Notes: generated by a model not told the origin, from the sequence alone. Positions 17,025-27,400 are shown, numbered from the stretch's first letter. The stretch is 64,000 nt of DNA from VXYL01 sp965116345 (GCA_965116345.1 OZ220680.1:1240001-1304000), one strand, 5' to 3'. Numbers and translations are program-made.

Positions 17025-18590
17025 TCAAATGGTCGAGTACCAGTGGATAAACTCCTCCAATGCGTCAACGGTGGCCACCTTTAGGTACCACACCTTGTTC
17101 CCGACCATAAGGTTCGGTGCGTTCTTCGCATTCAAGTTCGAACTCCGAGACTGCCCTGCCACGTAAGGTTCGCCAGGTTTGCTCCGGTTGTTCACTTCAA
17201 TCCCGGGAATGGCACGGCTATACGCCTCGACCCAGACGTATATGGCCTCTTTTCGCTCTCGCTGAAGGGCGATCTGCCTCCCAGAATCTGTTTCGAAAAC
17301 AGTCACTTTTGCCGTCGTTGCCCGGTGTCGCAATGCACCCGCCAGGATCGCTTCTGCTCGGTCAACTCCAACATTCGCGGTAGTCACATGCGCCGCCAAC
17401 GCCGTCTTGGCCGACGCTGCGGCTGTCGCCATGGCCTCGCGGGCGCGTTCGTTCTCCTGGATCTTGCTCATGATGGCCATGCCGGCACGTTGCCACGTGT
17501 CGCGGTTCTCGATGACGAAACGGTTGGATTCGCGGTAGCTCGCGAGCATCCCGTTCACCTCCGGGATCACGTAGCGGGCAACCAGATCCCAGCTATTGTG
17601 CGTGTCTGCGCGGTTCGCCCAGTCGTGGACGAAGCCGATGACCACGCCGAAGCCGCCGGTGACCTCGATCATCTGCTCGATGCGCGCGACTAGATCCGCG
17701 GGTGTGCCGATCACGGCAACGCTGCCTTCGCCGAATGCCGTCCCGTCCACCGCTTCGTCCGGGGTCTTGAAGATGGTGCCTTCGCCGGCCGCCAACGTGC
17801 CGACGGTGTAGTCGTTGTTGTGCCGGAAGAGCCCTTCCTTCGCTTCCCGGCGGGCCTTGTCCCGGGTCTCGGCGATGTGCCAGCTCATCACCACCCGCCA
17901 CATGCTTCGGTCGACGCCGCGGCCGTGCTTCGCGGCAGACTCCTCGGCGAAGCTCCATTGCAGGGGCAGCGCCTGCAGACCCGCCTTGGTCGTGGAGCCG
18001 ATGGACAGCACGCCGGCGCCGTGCTTGCCGGCGAGCGTCATGCCCGACGGACTCACCATCGACGCGACCGCGAACTCCATGTCTCTCTGCAATGGCAGGA
18101 GTTGCAGCTTGGCCTCGTTGAGCGTGAACCACTCGCTCTGATGGCTGAAACGATCGCCGCCTTCGAACAACCGGCGGATGATGCCCATGGCTTCGTCCTG
18201 TCGGTCCCGGAGCACCATCGGGTCGACGCCGAGGGTGTGGGCGTCCGACGGCAAGGCACCGGGGCCCGAGCCGAAGATCAGCCGACCCTGGCTTTGGTGA
18301 TCCAGTTGCACCAGGCGCTGAGCGACCATGAAGGGGTGGTGGTACGGCAGCGAAACCACGCCGGTGCCGAGACGGATGCGGTGGGTTCGCTCCGCCGCGC
18401 CGGCGAGGAATAGTTCCGGGGAGGCGATCACCTCCCATCCCGTGGAGTGGTGCTCGCCGCACCAGAACTCGTCAAACCCCAACCGGTCCAGGTGCTCGAC
18501 AAAGTCGAGATCGCTGCGCAATTGCAGCGTCGGATGTTCGCCGATCGGATGGTGAGGTGCGAGAAAGGCACCAAATTTCATGTCTTGCAT
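17025..18590 (-). CDS. Luciferase-like monooxygenase fused to an unassigned C-terminal domain
   Basis: 521 residues. Residues 1 to about 395 form a complete bacterial luciferase-like (flavin-dependent) monooxygenase of the limonene-monooxygenase type: KFGAFLAPHHP, GFDEFWCGEHHSTGWEV, HPFMVAQRLVQLDHQSQGRL, GVVIGFVHDWAN. Such proteins normally end there. The frame continues for about 125 residues (VTVFETDSGRQIALQ, YVWVEAYSRAIPGIEV, SSNLNAKNAPNLMVGN, KVWYLKVATVDALEEFI) that match no family I recognise and are richer in Asn, Lys and Tyr. Two 60-base lines here are 57-58% GC by hand count, lower than nearby genes. ATG 18590 has GAGGGA at good spacing. Confidence 0.85.
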   Translation of the reverse strand: MQDMKFGAFLAPHHPIGEHPTLQLRSDLDFVEHLDRLGFDEFWCGEHHSTGWEVIASPELFLAGAAERTHRIRLGTGVVSLPYHHPFMVAQRLVQLDHQSQGRLIFGSGPGALPSDAHTLGVDPMVLRDRQDEAMGIIRRLFEGGDRFSHQSEWFTLNEAKLQLLPLQRDMEFAVASMVSPSGMTLAGKHGAGVLSIGSTTKAGLQALPLQWSFAEESAAKHGRGVDRSMWRVVMSWHIAETRDKARREAKEGLFRHNNDYTVGTLAAGEGTIFKTPDEAVDGTAFGEGSVAVIGTPADLVARIEQMIEVTGGFGVVIGFVHDWANRADTHNSWDLVARYVIPEVNGMLASYRESNRFVIENRDTWQRAGMAIMSKIQENERAREAMATAAASAKTALAAHVTTANVGVDRAEAILAGALRHRATTAKVTVFETDSGRQIALQRERKEAIYVWVEAYSRAIPGIEVNNRSKPGEPYVAGQSRSSNLNAKNAPNLMVGNKVWYLKVATVDALEEFIHWYSTI

Positions 18591-18642
18591 CAGTTGTCCC
18601 TCGTAGGAGCGCCCCTTGCGGTCGCCCTCGCCCTCGCCTGGC

Positions 18643-19647
18643 TTAGAGCAGTTCTTCCGCCATGAATCGCAGCGTCTCCGGATTCCCGGTGCCGACGTTG
18701 ATCTGGGTCACCGGGCTGTCCCTCCAGGCTTGGAGTCGTTCGCGGATGCGCTCCTTCGGCCCCACCAACGAGATCTCGTCGCACAGTTCGGACGGCACGG
18801 CCGCCATGGCTTCATCGCGTCGACCGGCCATGAACAGTTTCTGCACGTGGTCTGCCTCCTCGCCGAACCCCATGCGGGTGATGTGATCCTTGTGCACGTT
18901 GAAGCTCTTCGCGCCCATGCCGCCGACGTAGAAGCCGACGTTCTGCTTGATCTGGCTGAGCGCCCGGTCCACGTCGTCGTCGATGATGACCGGCACCGCG
19001 GCGGCGATCTCGAAGTCGCTGTTCTTGATCCGCATGGCGTCGGTGTACATGTCCATCATGCGGTACGGGGAGAGGAACATCGGAATCCAGCCGTCGCACA
19101 GTTCCGCGCTCAAGGCGACGTTCTTCGGCCCCTCGGCGCCGAGGTAGACGGGGATGCGCTCGCGCACGGGATGCAGGATCAGCTTCAACGGTTTGCCGAG
19201 CCCCGTGCCGCCGGGCATGGGCAGCTTGTAGTGGTTGCCGTCGAATGAGACGGGGGCCTGGCGGGCGACGATCTGGCGGAAGATGGCGATCCACTCCCGG
19301 GTCCGCGCCAACGGCTTCGGATACGGCTGGCCATACCAGCCCTCGACCACTTGGGGTCCGGATACACCGATCCCGAGGATCAACCGACCGTTGGAGAGGT
19401 AGTCCAGGGAAACGGCATGCATGGCGGCGCTCGCCGGCGTTCGTGCCGAGATCTGCATGATTGAACTGCCGACGTTTATCCGCTCGGTGTGTGCCGCGAT
19501 CCACGTGAGCGGCGTGAAACAGTCCGCACCGTAGATCTCGGGCGCCCAGATGGTGTCGTAGCCCAAGGATTCGGCTTCCTGCGCCATCTGCACAAGCCGC
19601 GCGCCGCCCGGCGGCCCGAACGGTCCGATCCCCATTCCCAGCTTCAT
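18643..19647 (-). CDS. LLM-class F420-dependent oxidoreductase (Rv3520c-like)
   Basis: 334 residues with the TIM-barrel signatures of this luciferase-like branch: MGIGPFGPPGGARLVQMA, ESLGYDTIWAPEIYGADCFTP, SARTPASAAMHAVSLDYLS, GRLILGIGVSGPQVVEGWYG. It lies just upstream of the fused monooxygenase on the same strand. F420 or FMN as cofactor cannot be decided from sequence here. Likely part of a catabolic gene group with the thioesterase, SDR and dioxygenase nearby. Confidence 0.87.
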   Translation of the reverse strand: MKLGMGIGPFGPPGGARLVQMAQEAESLGYDTIWAPEIYGADCFTPLTWIAAHTERINVGSSIMQISARTPASAAMHAVSLDYLSNGRLILGIGVSGPQVVEGWYGQPYPKPLARTREWIAIFRQIVARQAPVSFDGNHYKLPMPGGTGLGKPLKLILHPVRERIPVYLGAEGPKNVALSAELCDGWIPMFLSPYRMMDMYTDAMRIKNSDFEIAAAVPVIIDDDVDRALSQIKQNVGFYVGGMGAKSFNVHKDHITRMGFGEEADHVQKLFMAGRRDEAMAAVPSELCDEISLVGPKERIRERLQAWRDSPVTQINVGTGNPETLRFMAEELL

Positions 19648-19682
19648 GGATTTACCCCTGCGAGCAAAACGGCAAGCTTACA

Positions 19683-19701
19683 CGCCCCGCGTCGCGGGGC
19701 G
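19683..19701. repeat. Short GC-rich hairpin between divergent genes
   Basis: CGCCCCG, loop CGTCG, CGGGGCG. It occupies the 100-base gap between the monooxygenase and thioesterase starts, where promoters for both genes must lie. Confidence 0.4.
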
Positions 19702-19750
19702 CACTCGCAGCGTCTGGCGCACTCCCAGTGCAATGGCGTATGTTCCGCGG

Positions 19751-20596
19751 ATGTTCGCACCCCTACTCGACCTGCAAGCCCTCGGCGAGTGCCGATTCAC
19801 GGCGCCGCCCTCCCCCGACAAGGGCGAGCGGATGTTCGGCGGACAGTTCCTCGCGCAATGCTTGGCGGCGGCGCAGACGACTGTCGCCGATGATCGTCGA
19901 GTCAACTCGCTGCACGGCTACTTCCTGCGGCCCGGCGACGTCGATCTCGACGTGGGTCTCGAGGTGGAGGTGGTCCGCGACGGCCGCTCGTTCTCCTCCC
20001 GGCAGGTGGTCGCAAGCCAGCGCGGCAAGGAACTGTTCCGGGTACTGGTCTCCTACCAGGTTCCCGACGAGTCGCCCGAGTACGTGTCGTCGCCCATGCC
20101 CGACGTGCCGCCACCGGAGAGCGTGACCTACACCTACGACGACTTCACCCTCGAACTCAGCGGCGAGGATGTCTGGTACGGCTCCGACCGTCCCGTGGAT
20201 ATCCGCTACATCAACCCGCCCATGGCGCCTAGGGGCGAGCCCGTGACCGAAACCCAGCTCATGTGGATGCGGATTTCCGAGTCCCTGCCGGACCCTTCCT
20301 TCATCCACCAGGCCGGCCTCGCGTACCTGTCGGACACCACGGTCGTGGATCACGTCATGCTGCCCCTGGGTATGCGTTGGCAGGACTCGGGCCTCGAAGG
20401 CACCAGTCTCGACCACGCCATGTGGTTTCATCGTCCGGCGCGTGCCGACGAGTGGCTGCTCTTCGCCCAGGACGTCGAGTCCACCGGCGGCGGCAGGGGG
20501 CTCGCCAGCGGGCGGTTATATACTCGGCACGGTGAGCTGGCCGCCACCTGCGTCCAGGAAGGACTGATGCGATGGAGTACACCGACTACAACGTAG
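19751..20596 (+). CDS. Acyl-CoA thioesterase II-like protein (TesB family)
   Basis: 281 residues forming a double hot-dog protein that hydrolyses acyl-CoA. N-terminal FTAPPSPDKGERMFGGQFLAQ and SLHGYFLRPGDVDL, then SFSSRQVVASQRGKELFRV, and C-terminal TSLDHAMWFHRPARADEWLL with the family's Asp/His, are all typical. ATG 19751 aligns with family starts; an ATG at 19733 is also possible. The 3' end overlaps the following dioxygenase gene by 25 bases. Confidence 0.9.
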   Translation: MFAPLLDLQALGECRFTAPPSPDKGERMFGGQFLAQCLAAAQTTVADDRRVNSLHGYFLRPGDVDLDVGLEVEVVRDGRSFSSRQVVASQRGKELFRVLVSYQVPDESPEYVSSPMPDVPPPESVTYTYDDFTLELSGEDVWYGSDRPVDIRYINPPMAPRGEPVTETQLMWMRISESLPDPSFIHQAGLAYLSDTTVVDHVMLPLGMRWQDSGLEGTSLDHAMWFHRPARADEWLLFAQDVESTGGGRGLASGRLYTRHGELAATCVQEGLMRWSTPTTT

Positions 20597-21570
20597 GTCA
20601 TGCTTCGGCACAACCCAAGGCGGCGGAAATCGTTGCCCGGGAACCCATCGTGTACGAGAACCCGGACTTCCTCACCCCCGGACCGACCCTGAACCCAGCG
20701 GAGGTCGACCACTTCAAGGAACAAGGCTTCGTCGTCAAGCGAGGGCTGGTCGACGACGGCGAGGCTTTCGAGCAAACCCTCGACTACCTCTGGAGCAATG
20801 TCCCCCGCGGGATCCTTGAGCGCGACGACCCGGCGACGTGGCTGGATTCACCCGATGAGAAGTGGGTCGACGACGATGTCCCCCGGGTCGGACGCCTGAG
20901 CCACGGCAACTGGAAGATGCGATCCCCCGGACCGAACGGCGTCGGCACGGAGCCCTTCCTCGTCGACCGCATCGCCAACCACCCGAACATGATCGCGCTG
21001 GCCAGGGCATTCTTCGATGCGCCCATCAAGTCGGCGCGCCGCGTGCGTGGGATCTACGCCGTATTGCCCAAGCCGTCAGCAGTACCGGGGTGTTTGGGGC
21101 CGCACGCGGACTACATGGCCGCCGAGCTTTCGGCCATGGTGATGGTCCACGAAATCCCGCCCAGAAGCGGTGGCTTCACGCTTTGGCCGGGTTCGCACCT
21201 GCGCCTGCATCCACACTGGAACACGGTCCATGGCGGCATGATCGCGGACGACCGCCGGGAGGAATTCCGAGCGGCGCGCGACGCGGTGCTACGCGACATC
21301 ACGCCGGTCGAGTTCACGGGAAACGCCGGAGACGTCGTCTTCTGGCATCCGCGGACCGTGCATTCGGCGGGCGTCAACTACTCCGCCGACAGCGAACATC
21401 CCCGCGTGCGCGTGATCGTGCCCTGCGACTATCAGCGCGACGGCATGACCTACTACGACGACGAGGAATTCGGTCCCGGGGAGAAGTACCAGTGGTGGGT
21501 GGACACCCGGAACTACCGCGAGGATGTGCCGTCCACCGAGGACAACATCTGGAGCGGTTGGGCGGTATGA
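20572..21570 (+). CDS. Phytanoyl-CoA dioxygenase (PhyH) family protein, copy 2
   Basis: 332 residues; predicted Fe(II)/2-oxoglutarate hydroxylase. Iron ligands: HAD in LGPHADYMAAEL and the distal His in FWHPRTVHSAGVNYS; Arg in HPRVRVIVPC for the co-substrate. It starts inside the thioesterase gene, with GGAAGGA a short way upstream, so the two are coupled. A fragment similar to its C-terminal WWVDTRN region recurs at 22546-22623 behind the carbonic anhydrase gene. Confidence 0.88.
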   Translation: MEYTDYNVGHASAQPKAAEIVAREPIVYENPDFLTPGPTLNPAEVDHFKEQGFVVKRGLVDDGEAFEQTLDYLWSNVPRGILERDDPATWLDSPDEKWVDDDVPRVGRLSHGNWKMRSPGPNGVGTEPFLVDRIANHPNMIALARAFFDAPIKSARRVRGIYAVLPKPSAVPGCLGPHADYMAAELSAMVMVHEIPPRSGGFTLWPGSHLRLHPHWNTVHGGMIADDRREEFRAARDAVLRDITPVEFTGNAGDVVFWHPRTVHSAGVNYSADSEHPRVRVIVPCDYQRDGMTYYDDEEFGPGEKYQWWVDTRNYREDVPSTEDNIWSGWAV

Positions 21571-21715
21571 CGCGTACTCCGGCTACCCGAACTTCCCGGA
21601 CATCCAGCACGACGGTGATTCGAGGGTCTTGGTCTCGCCCCGTGGCGAAAACGGTTTCCTCGCCGCCATCGATCAACGTATTGTCGCGACCCGATTAATC
21701 AAGGAGTCCACCTTC

Positions 21716-22543
21716 ATGAGACATACGGCTCTTGCACTTGCCTTGTTGACCGCTATCTGTGGTAGCGGGAACGAGCCAGAAACGGCCGCATCCAAGCCGG
21801 ACGCAGCGACCGATCCCGCCGCGGAAAGCGCGCTGTGTGTAGACATGGGACCGCAGACGCCTCGCGACATCGCGAACGCAACGGGCCTGAACACGGCGGC
21901 GTTTCCGATGGCACCCCAGGTGAGCGAGATGAATCTGTGCAACATTCACACGCACACCAACGCCGAACACCAGGGACCGGGTTTCAGCGTCTTCGTCAGC
22001 GATGCCGACGACGGCGGTTTCGCGTGCAACGAGACACCGAACTTGAGCGCTGCCGAAACCGCGCCCGCGCCGGGTGCCTACCAGGGCGTGCAACCCGGCG
22101 ACACGATCGAGGTGCATTGGGTTCACACGTCCTGTGATGCGACGCCTGGCGAAGGGCTTGGCGCCTGCGTCCCGGCGAATTGCAGCGACCCGCTCCTGCG
22201 CGTGGAGGCCCAGGTCTTTCTCGTCGTCAACGACCCGGATGCCCTCGACTTCACGACGATGGCATATGGCGGGAACGTCGTCGATGGTCGGCACCAGGCC
22301 AAGTCGATTCCGTCGGATACCGGCGAGCCCGTGCTGTTTCGTGGCTCGACGACCGGCCCGTCATACGATCAAAGCAACTGTTCCCCGGCGCGCGTGACCT
22401 GGAACGTCCGCCCCGCGTGCGCGAGGCTCGACATCAACTCGCTGCACCGCTGGGCGGAGGATGGCAACGTCTTCAACGAGACCGGCTCGCACGGCGTGCG
22501 TCAGTTGGTCACGGCACCGGAGTTGCTCGCGCCCATCGAGTAG
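21716..22543 (+). CDS. Delta-class carbonic anhydrase, exported
   Basis: 275 residues. After a signal-like N-terminus (MRHTALALALLTAICGSG) and a low-complexity linker comes MGPQTPRDI and then MNLCNIHTHTNAEHQGPGFS, the signature of the delta class first known from diatoms and dinoflagellates and later found in some marine bacteria. The His residues of this motif would bind the catalytic zinc. An AAGGAG ribosome site lies ten bases before ATG 21716. Expected to interconvert CO2 and bicarbonate in the periplasm or at the surface. The lipobox is imperfect (AIC), so lipidation is uncertain. Confidence 0.8.
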   Translation: MRHTALALALLTAICGSGNEPETAASKPDAATDPAAESALCVDMGPQTPRDIANATGLNTAAFPMAPQVSEMNLCNIHTHTNAEHQGPGFSVFVSDADDGGFACNETPNLSAAETAPAPGAYQGVQPGDTIEVHWVHTSCDATPGEGLGACVPANCSDPLLRVEAQVFLVVNDPDALDFTTMAYGGNVVDGRHQAKSIPSDTGEPVLFRGSTTGPSYDQSNCSPARVTWNVRPACARLDINSLHRWAEDGNVFNETGSHGVRQLVTAPELLAPIE

Positions 22544-22545
22544 CG

Positions 22546-22623
22546 TGGTGGGTGGACACGCGGAACGACGACCAGGCTGACCCGCGACCGACGAACATGC
22601 GGCATGGCTGGACAATCCCATAG
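22546..22623 (+). pseudogene. Remnant of the 3' end of a PhyH-family gene
   Basis: The bases translate as WWVDTRN, a short divergent stretch, then HGWTIP and a stop. The first seven residues are identical to the C-terminal WWVDTRN of copy 2 (20 of 21 bases from 21493), and the closing GW matches its SGWAV end. No other part of the gene remains. Confidence 0.6.
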
Positions 22624-22695
22624 TCCCCGACTTCGCAGGCCTTCAGAAACACTCGCGCTACCGATGGCAGTCAGTCTCGACCACGCCGTATGGGT

Positions 22696-24354
22696 CTACG
22701 CTTGATTGCGGATAACCTCCCCCGCGCAAACACCCGTGTGTTCATCGTCCCTTAGCGTCACCTGGCCGTTGCAGAGCGTCGCCTTGTAGCCTTCGGCACG
22801 CTGCTGGAATCGGGGTGCGCCACCCGGGAAGTCGTGGACCATGTAGGGCTGACGCTCCTCTAGGCGGTCGATGTCGACGACGTTGATGTCCGCCTTTGCA
22901 CCGGCTCGAAGCGTGCCGCGGTCCTTGAGCCCCAGCACATGGGCCGGCACGGAGGTGATCCGGCGCACGGCCTCCGGCAACGTGTAGGTGCCCTTGTCGC
23001 GGTACCAGTGGGACAGCACGAAGGTCGCCCAGCCCGAGTCGATCATCTGGCTGACATGGGCACCGGCATCGCCCAGTCCCGGCATCGCCCAGTCCGTGGT
23101 GATGAGCTTCTCCAGATTGTCGAGATTGACGTTGAAGCCACGCTGGTGGAACAGCGCCTTGCCGTCGCTCTCGAGCGTCAGCCGCAGCCAGGTTTCGACC
23201 GGATGCTCGTCGGCGGCAGCGGCGATATCGGCCAGGCTTTGGTAGCGCGCCTGGGTGTAGTTCGGTCGAGCGCTGTCACCGAGCGGGTACCAGCGCTTGG
23301 TGATGCGCATGGCGTGTTCGTTGGTCTGCTCGTTGTCGCGCACTTCCGCCACCAGTTTGGCCCGGAGGCTCTCGTCGCGTATGGCTTCAAGCCGCGCCTC
23401 GAAGTCGAGTTTGCCCAACTCCCGCCAGGAAGGAGTCCACCACATGGTGTTCGCGGATAGCCCGCCGACGCCGCCGCCGCTTCGGGGCACGGTGATGCCG
23501 GTGACGTCGAGACCTCTCGCCCGCATGTCGCTGACGTGTTCGTCCAGGGGCTCGCGCTGTTCACCGATGGCGCTGAAGAGGATGCGACTGGTCTTGGCTT
23601 CCTCCGCCATGATGTCCATCTCTTCCTCCACCTTGGAGAAGTTCGGCACGGTCTGCATGATGCCGCCCTCGGCACCGACGGCACGGGCGATGGCGATGAG
23701 TTCCTCCCTCGATGCAAACGTGCCCGGGATCGGCCGCCGGTCCGGCAACGTGTGGCCCGGGTGGCGGTTGACGGAGAAGCCGACCGCGCCTTCCCTGACG
23801 GACTGTCCTGCCAAGGCCGCGATTTTCTCGATCTCATCCGGAGTCGCCTGCTCCTCGATGGCGCGTTCGCCCATGACGTAGAAGCGGGTGGCGCTGTGGC
23901 CGACGAGACCGCAAACGTTGATCATCGGCCCCAAGCGCTCGATGGAATCCAAGTAGCCGCCGTAGGACTCCCAGTCCCAGGGCAGGCCGGTGAGGATGGC
24001 GTGCTTCGGAATGTCCTCGACGGTCTCCATCATGCCGGCGAGGAACTCGCGATCATCCTTGCGGCACGGTGCGAAAGTCACTCCGCAGTTGCCGAGCAAC
24101 GCCGTGGTGACGCCATGCCAGGTGACGGACGTCATCTGTGGATCCCAGCCGATCTGTGCATCGAGATGGGTGTGCAGGTCGATGAATCCCGGCGTGACGA
24201 CGTGGCCCTTGGCGTCGATCTCTTCCGTGCCACGCTCCGACACTTGTCCGACGGCCGCGATGGTGTCGCCGTCGATGGCGATGTCGGCTTCGTTCGGCTC
24301 GTTGCCGGCCCCGTCGACGACGGTGCCGTTGCGAATCACTAGGTCATGTGCCAC
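22696..24354 (-). CDS. N-acyl-D-amino-acid deacylase-like amidohydrolase
   Basis: 552 residues of the amidohydrolase superfamily, D-aminoacylase branch. VIRNGTVVDGAGNEP opens the small beta domain; GFIDLHTHLDAQIGWDP holds the first metal-binding His pair, LGNCGVTFAPC the Cys of this branch and GLGDAGAHVSQM the late Asp. GTG 24354 after GGGGGGAGAAACAA is the best start; the frame runs back to 24402. Predicted to cleave an N-acyl or cyclic amide. It is convergent with the carbonic anhydrase and divergent from the giant lipoprotein gene. Confidence 0.88.
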   Translation of the reverse strand: MAHDLVIRNGTVVDGAGNEPNEADIAIDGDTIAAVGQVSERGTEEIDAKGHVVTPGFIDLHTHLDAQIGWDPQMTSVTWHGVTTALLGNCGVTFAPCRKDDREFLAGMMETVEDIPKHAILTGLPWDWESYGGYLDSIERLGPMINVCGLVGHSATRFYVMGERAIEEQATPDEIEKIAALAGQSVREGAVGFSVNRHPGHTLPDRRPIPGTFASREELIAIARAVGAEGGIMQTVPNFSKVEEEMDIMAEEAKTSRILFSAIGEQREPLDEHVSDMRARGLDVTGITVPRSGGGVGGLSANTMWWTPSWRELGKLDFEARLEAIRDESLRAKLVAEVRDNEQTNEHAMRITKRWYPLGDSARPNYTQARYQSLADIAAAADEHPVETWLRLTLESDGKALFHQRGFNVNLDNLEKLITTDWAMPGLGDAGAHVSQMIDSGWATFVLSHWYRDKGTYTLPEAVRRITSVPAHVLGLKDRGTLRAGAKADINVVDIDRLEERQPYMVHDFPGGAPRFQQRAEGYKATLCNGQVTLRDDEHTGVCAGEVIRNQA

Positions 24355-24497
24355 TTGTTTCTCCCCCCAAGGACAAAACGTAAGCGGTTTACTATGCCAC
24401 AAGTGCGCGCCAGTCTTGCGGCGCGAGCCAAGTGGAATGTCGAGTACACTTGTTCGCCGTCTGCCGGTGTCTCACGGTCGGGGTCTGGACGCGGATC

Positions 24498-27400
24498 ATG
24501 TCGATAGTCGGAATCAGTGGGAACCGTCCACGATGGCTGGGCGCACTACCAGTGGTCCTTCTCTGGTCATGCGGCGGCGGTTCCCAGGGATCCGGCGATC
24601 GCCCCGAACCGCCCACCACCGCCCCGCCGCCGCCGGTGGCGACATCGATGACGGTCACTCCCTCGTCCGCGCGACTCGAAGCGCTCGGCGAGACCGTTCA
24701 GCTCGCCGCCGAGGTTCGCGATCAGAACGGCGCGGCAATGAACGGCGTGACCGTCGTGTGGACTTCCGATGCGTCGGCGGTGGCGACAGTCGACCCCACG
24801 GGGCTCGTCGCGGCGATCGGCGACGGCACGGCAACAATCACAGCGGCCTCCGGCGAGTTGTCGGCAGCGGCGACGGTAACCGTCGAGACCCCCCCGCCGG
24901 TGGCGGCGTCGCTGACGATCTCGCCCGCATCGGCTCGACTTGGCGCGTCCGGCGAAGCCGTTCAATTCACCGCCACGGTCAAGGACCAGGACGGCAATCT
25001 ACTCACCGGCGTGGCGACCGCCTGGTCGTCCGATGCGCCTTCGGTGGCCACGGTCAGCGCCGCCGGGCTCGTCACGGCCGTCGGCGCCGGTACGGCCGTG
25101 GTCACAGCATCAGCCGGCGAGGTGACCGCATCTGCCACGGTGACAGTCGAGACGCCGACCGACGAATCCACCGGATCGTCGCTCGACCGGGAGGCCCTCA
25201 TCGCGCTCTACGAGAGCACGGGCGGCGAAGACTGGGTCAACAGCTCCAACTGGCTGAGCGAGAAACCGGTGGCGGACTGGCACGGGGTATACACCGATCA
25301 CGACGGCAGGGTGAACGCTATCGCTTTGTTCGACAACGGTCTCGCGGGGCCAATTCCACCGGAGATCGAGAATCTGACAGCGTTGACGGAGCTGCACCTG
25401 TCGTCGAACAGGCTCTCCGGCAGCATACCTGCGGAACTGGCCAAGCTGGAGAATCTGGAACGTCTGAGCCTCTTCAACAATAGCCTCTCCGGCCCCGTTC
25501 CCGGCGAAATCGGCAACCTCGCCCGGCTGAAGACTCTCGAACTTAGCAACAGCGGCTTGTCCGGCCCGATTCCTCCCGAACTCGGCGCGCTCGCGAATCT
25601 CGTCCGGCTGCGTCTTGCCCGGAACGACCTGACAGGTCCGATCCCGCGAGAGCTCGGCGGTCTCGCCAGACTGCAAGACCTCAACCTGACCGCCAACGAC
25701 TTGTCCGGCGCGATTCCATCCGAACTCGGCGCCGCACTTCAGTTGTCGGATCTGTCCATTGCACAGAACCGCTTGTCGGGCCCGATTCCACCCGAACTCG
25801 GCAAGCTTGCCAACCTCAGGCAGCTTCGCATCAACGGCAACGAGCTGTCGGGGGCGCTTCCGCAGGAACTGACGCGGTTGTCGCTGACAACGTTCTGGTG
25901 GGGCGGCAATCCCGGGCTGTGCATGCCCGACACGGTCGCCCTCGTCGACTGGGTGAGAACGATCGGCGACCACTATGCAGGCAGGCACTGCAACCTGTCC
26001 GAGCGGGCCGTGCTGGAGGCGCTTTACGGGGCGGCGGGCGGTTCCGGCTGGACGAATAAGAACGGCTGGCCCGACGGTCCCGTGACCTCCCGGTACGGCG
26101 TTCGCGTCGACGCGGCCGGCCGCGTCATCGCGATCGATCTCTCGGACAACGGCCTCGCGGGGGAGCTGCCGCTTGAACTGGGCAATCTGATGGCGCTCGA
26201 GGAGCTTCGGCTCGGCGGCAATCCCAACCTTGCGGGCCGTCTCCCGTACACGCTGCCGCGCTTGGAAACGCTGACCGAACTGCGCTACGCCGGGACGGGC
26301 CTGTGCGTGCCCAACGAGAGCTTCGTGCGCGAATGGTTGGACGCCGTGGCGGTGCACGAGGGTACCGGGCAGGACTGCGCGCCGACGCCGGATCGCGAGG
26401 TTCTCGAGAAACTCCATGAAGCCATGGGCGGGGAGCGCTGGTTCGACGCGACGAACTGGCTGAGCGACGCGCCCCTTCGCGAATGGCATGGCGTCGATAC
26501 GGACGGCCAGGGCCGGGTGACCCGGCTGGGCCTCATCCACAATGGCCTGGATGGCGCCATCCCACCGGATATCGTCGCGCTCGAGAAGCTGACCGAACTG
26601 CGCCTCCACGCCTTCGATTCTCGCAACAGCGCGATCCCACCCGAATTGGGCGAACTCGCCAACCTGACGGTACTGGAGATCGTCGGCATCCACGCCAGCG
26701 GATCCATCCCGCCGCAGCTCGGCAAGCTCACGCGCCTGACGACGCTGAAACTGAACAACAACGGATTGACGGGGCCGATTCCGCCGGAACTCGGCAACCT
26801 GGCCGCGCTCGCAAGACTTCAGCTCGACGATAACCGCCTCACCGGTTCGATACCGCTCCAACTCGCGAACGCGGCGGAACTGGAGGAAATCCATCTGGCG
26901 AACAACGACCTGTCGGGCACGATCCCGACCTCGCTCGCGGTCCTCGACAAACTTTCGATCCTAGATCTTTCCGGAAACAGTCTCTCCGACTACCTGCCCA
27001 GCTCGTTCGGCGACTTCGTGCGGCTGGAGTACCTGAATCTCTCCTACAATGATCTCTTCGGCCCGATTCCCGCTGAACTGGGCCGACTCGGCAGCCTGAC
27101 CGACCTGTACCTTGGCAGCAACTCGCTCTCGGGGTCCGTGCCGCCGGAGCTTGCCGGGCTTTCACAGTTGCGATCGTTGGCCCTGACCGGCAATGCGGAT
27201 CTGACCGGACCGCTGCCGCAGGAACTCGCCGAGCTGCGCGAGTTGGAACATCTCCAGGCGATCGGCACGAAGCTGTGCGCGCCGCACGATGCGGCGCTGC
27301 AATCCTGGCTGAACGGGCTGATCACGCGGCGGGTGCGGCAGTGCGGCGTGGAGCCCGTGGCAGCGTATCTCACGCAGGCCATCCAGTCCCGCGAGCTGCC

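Noticed and set aside
25110..26894. A 594-codon open frame antisense to the leucine-rich repeat gene
   Set aside because: Mirror of the LRR repeats; repetitive Arg/Gln/Val-rich product without signal or domain.
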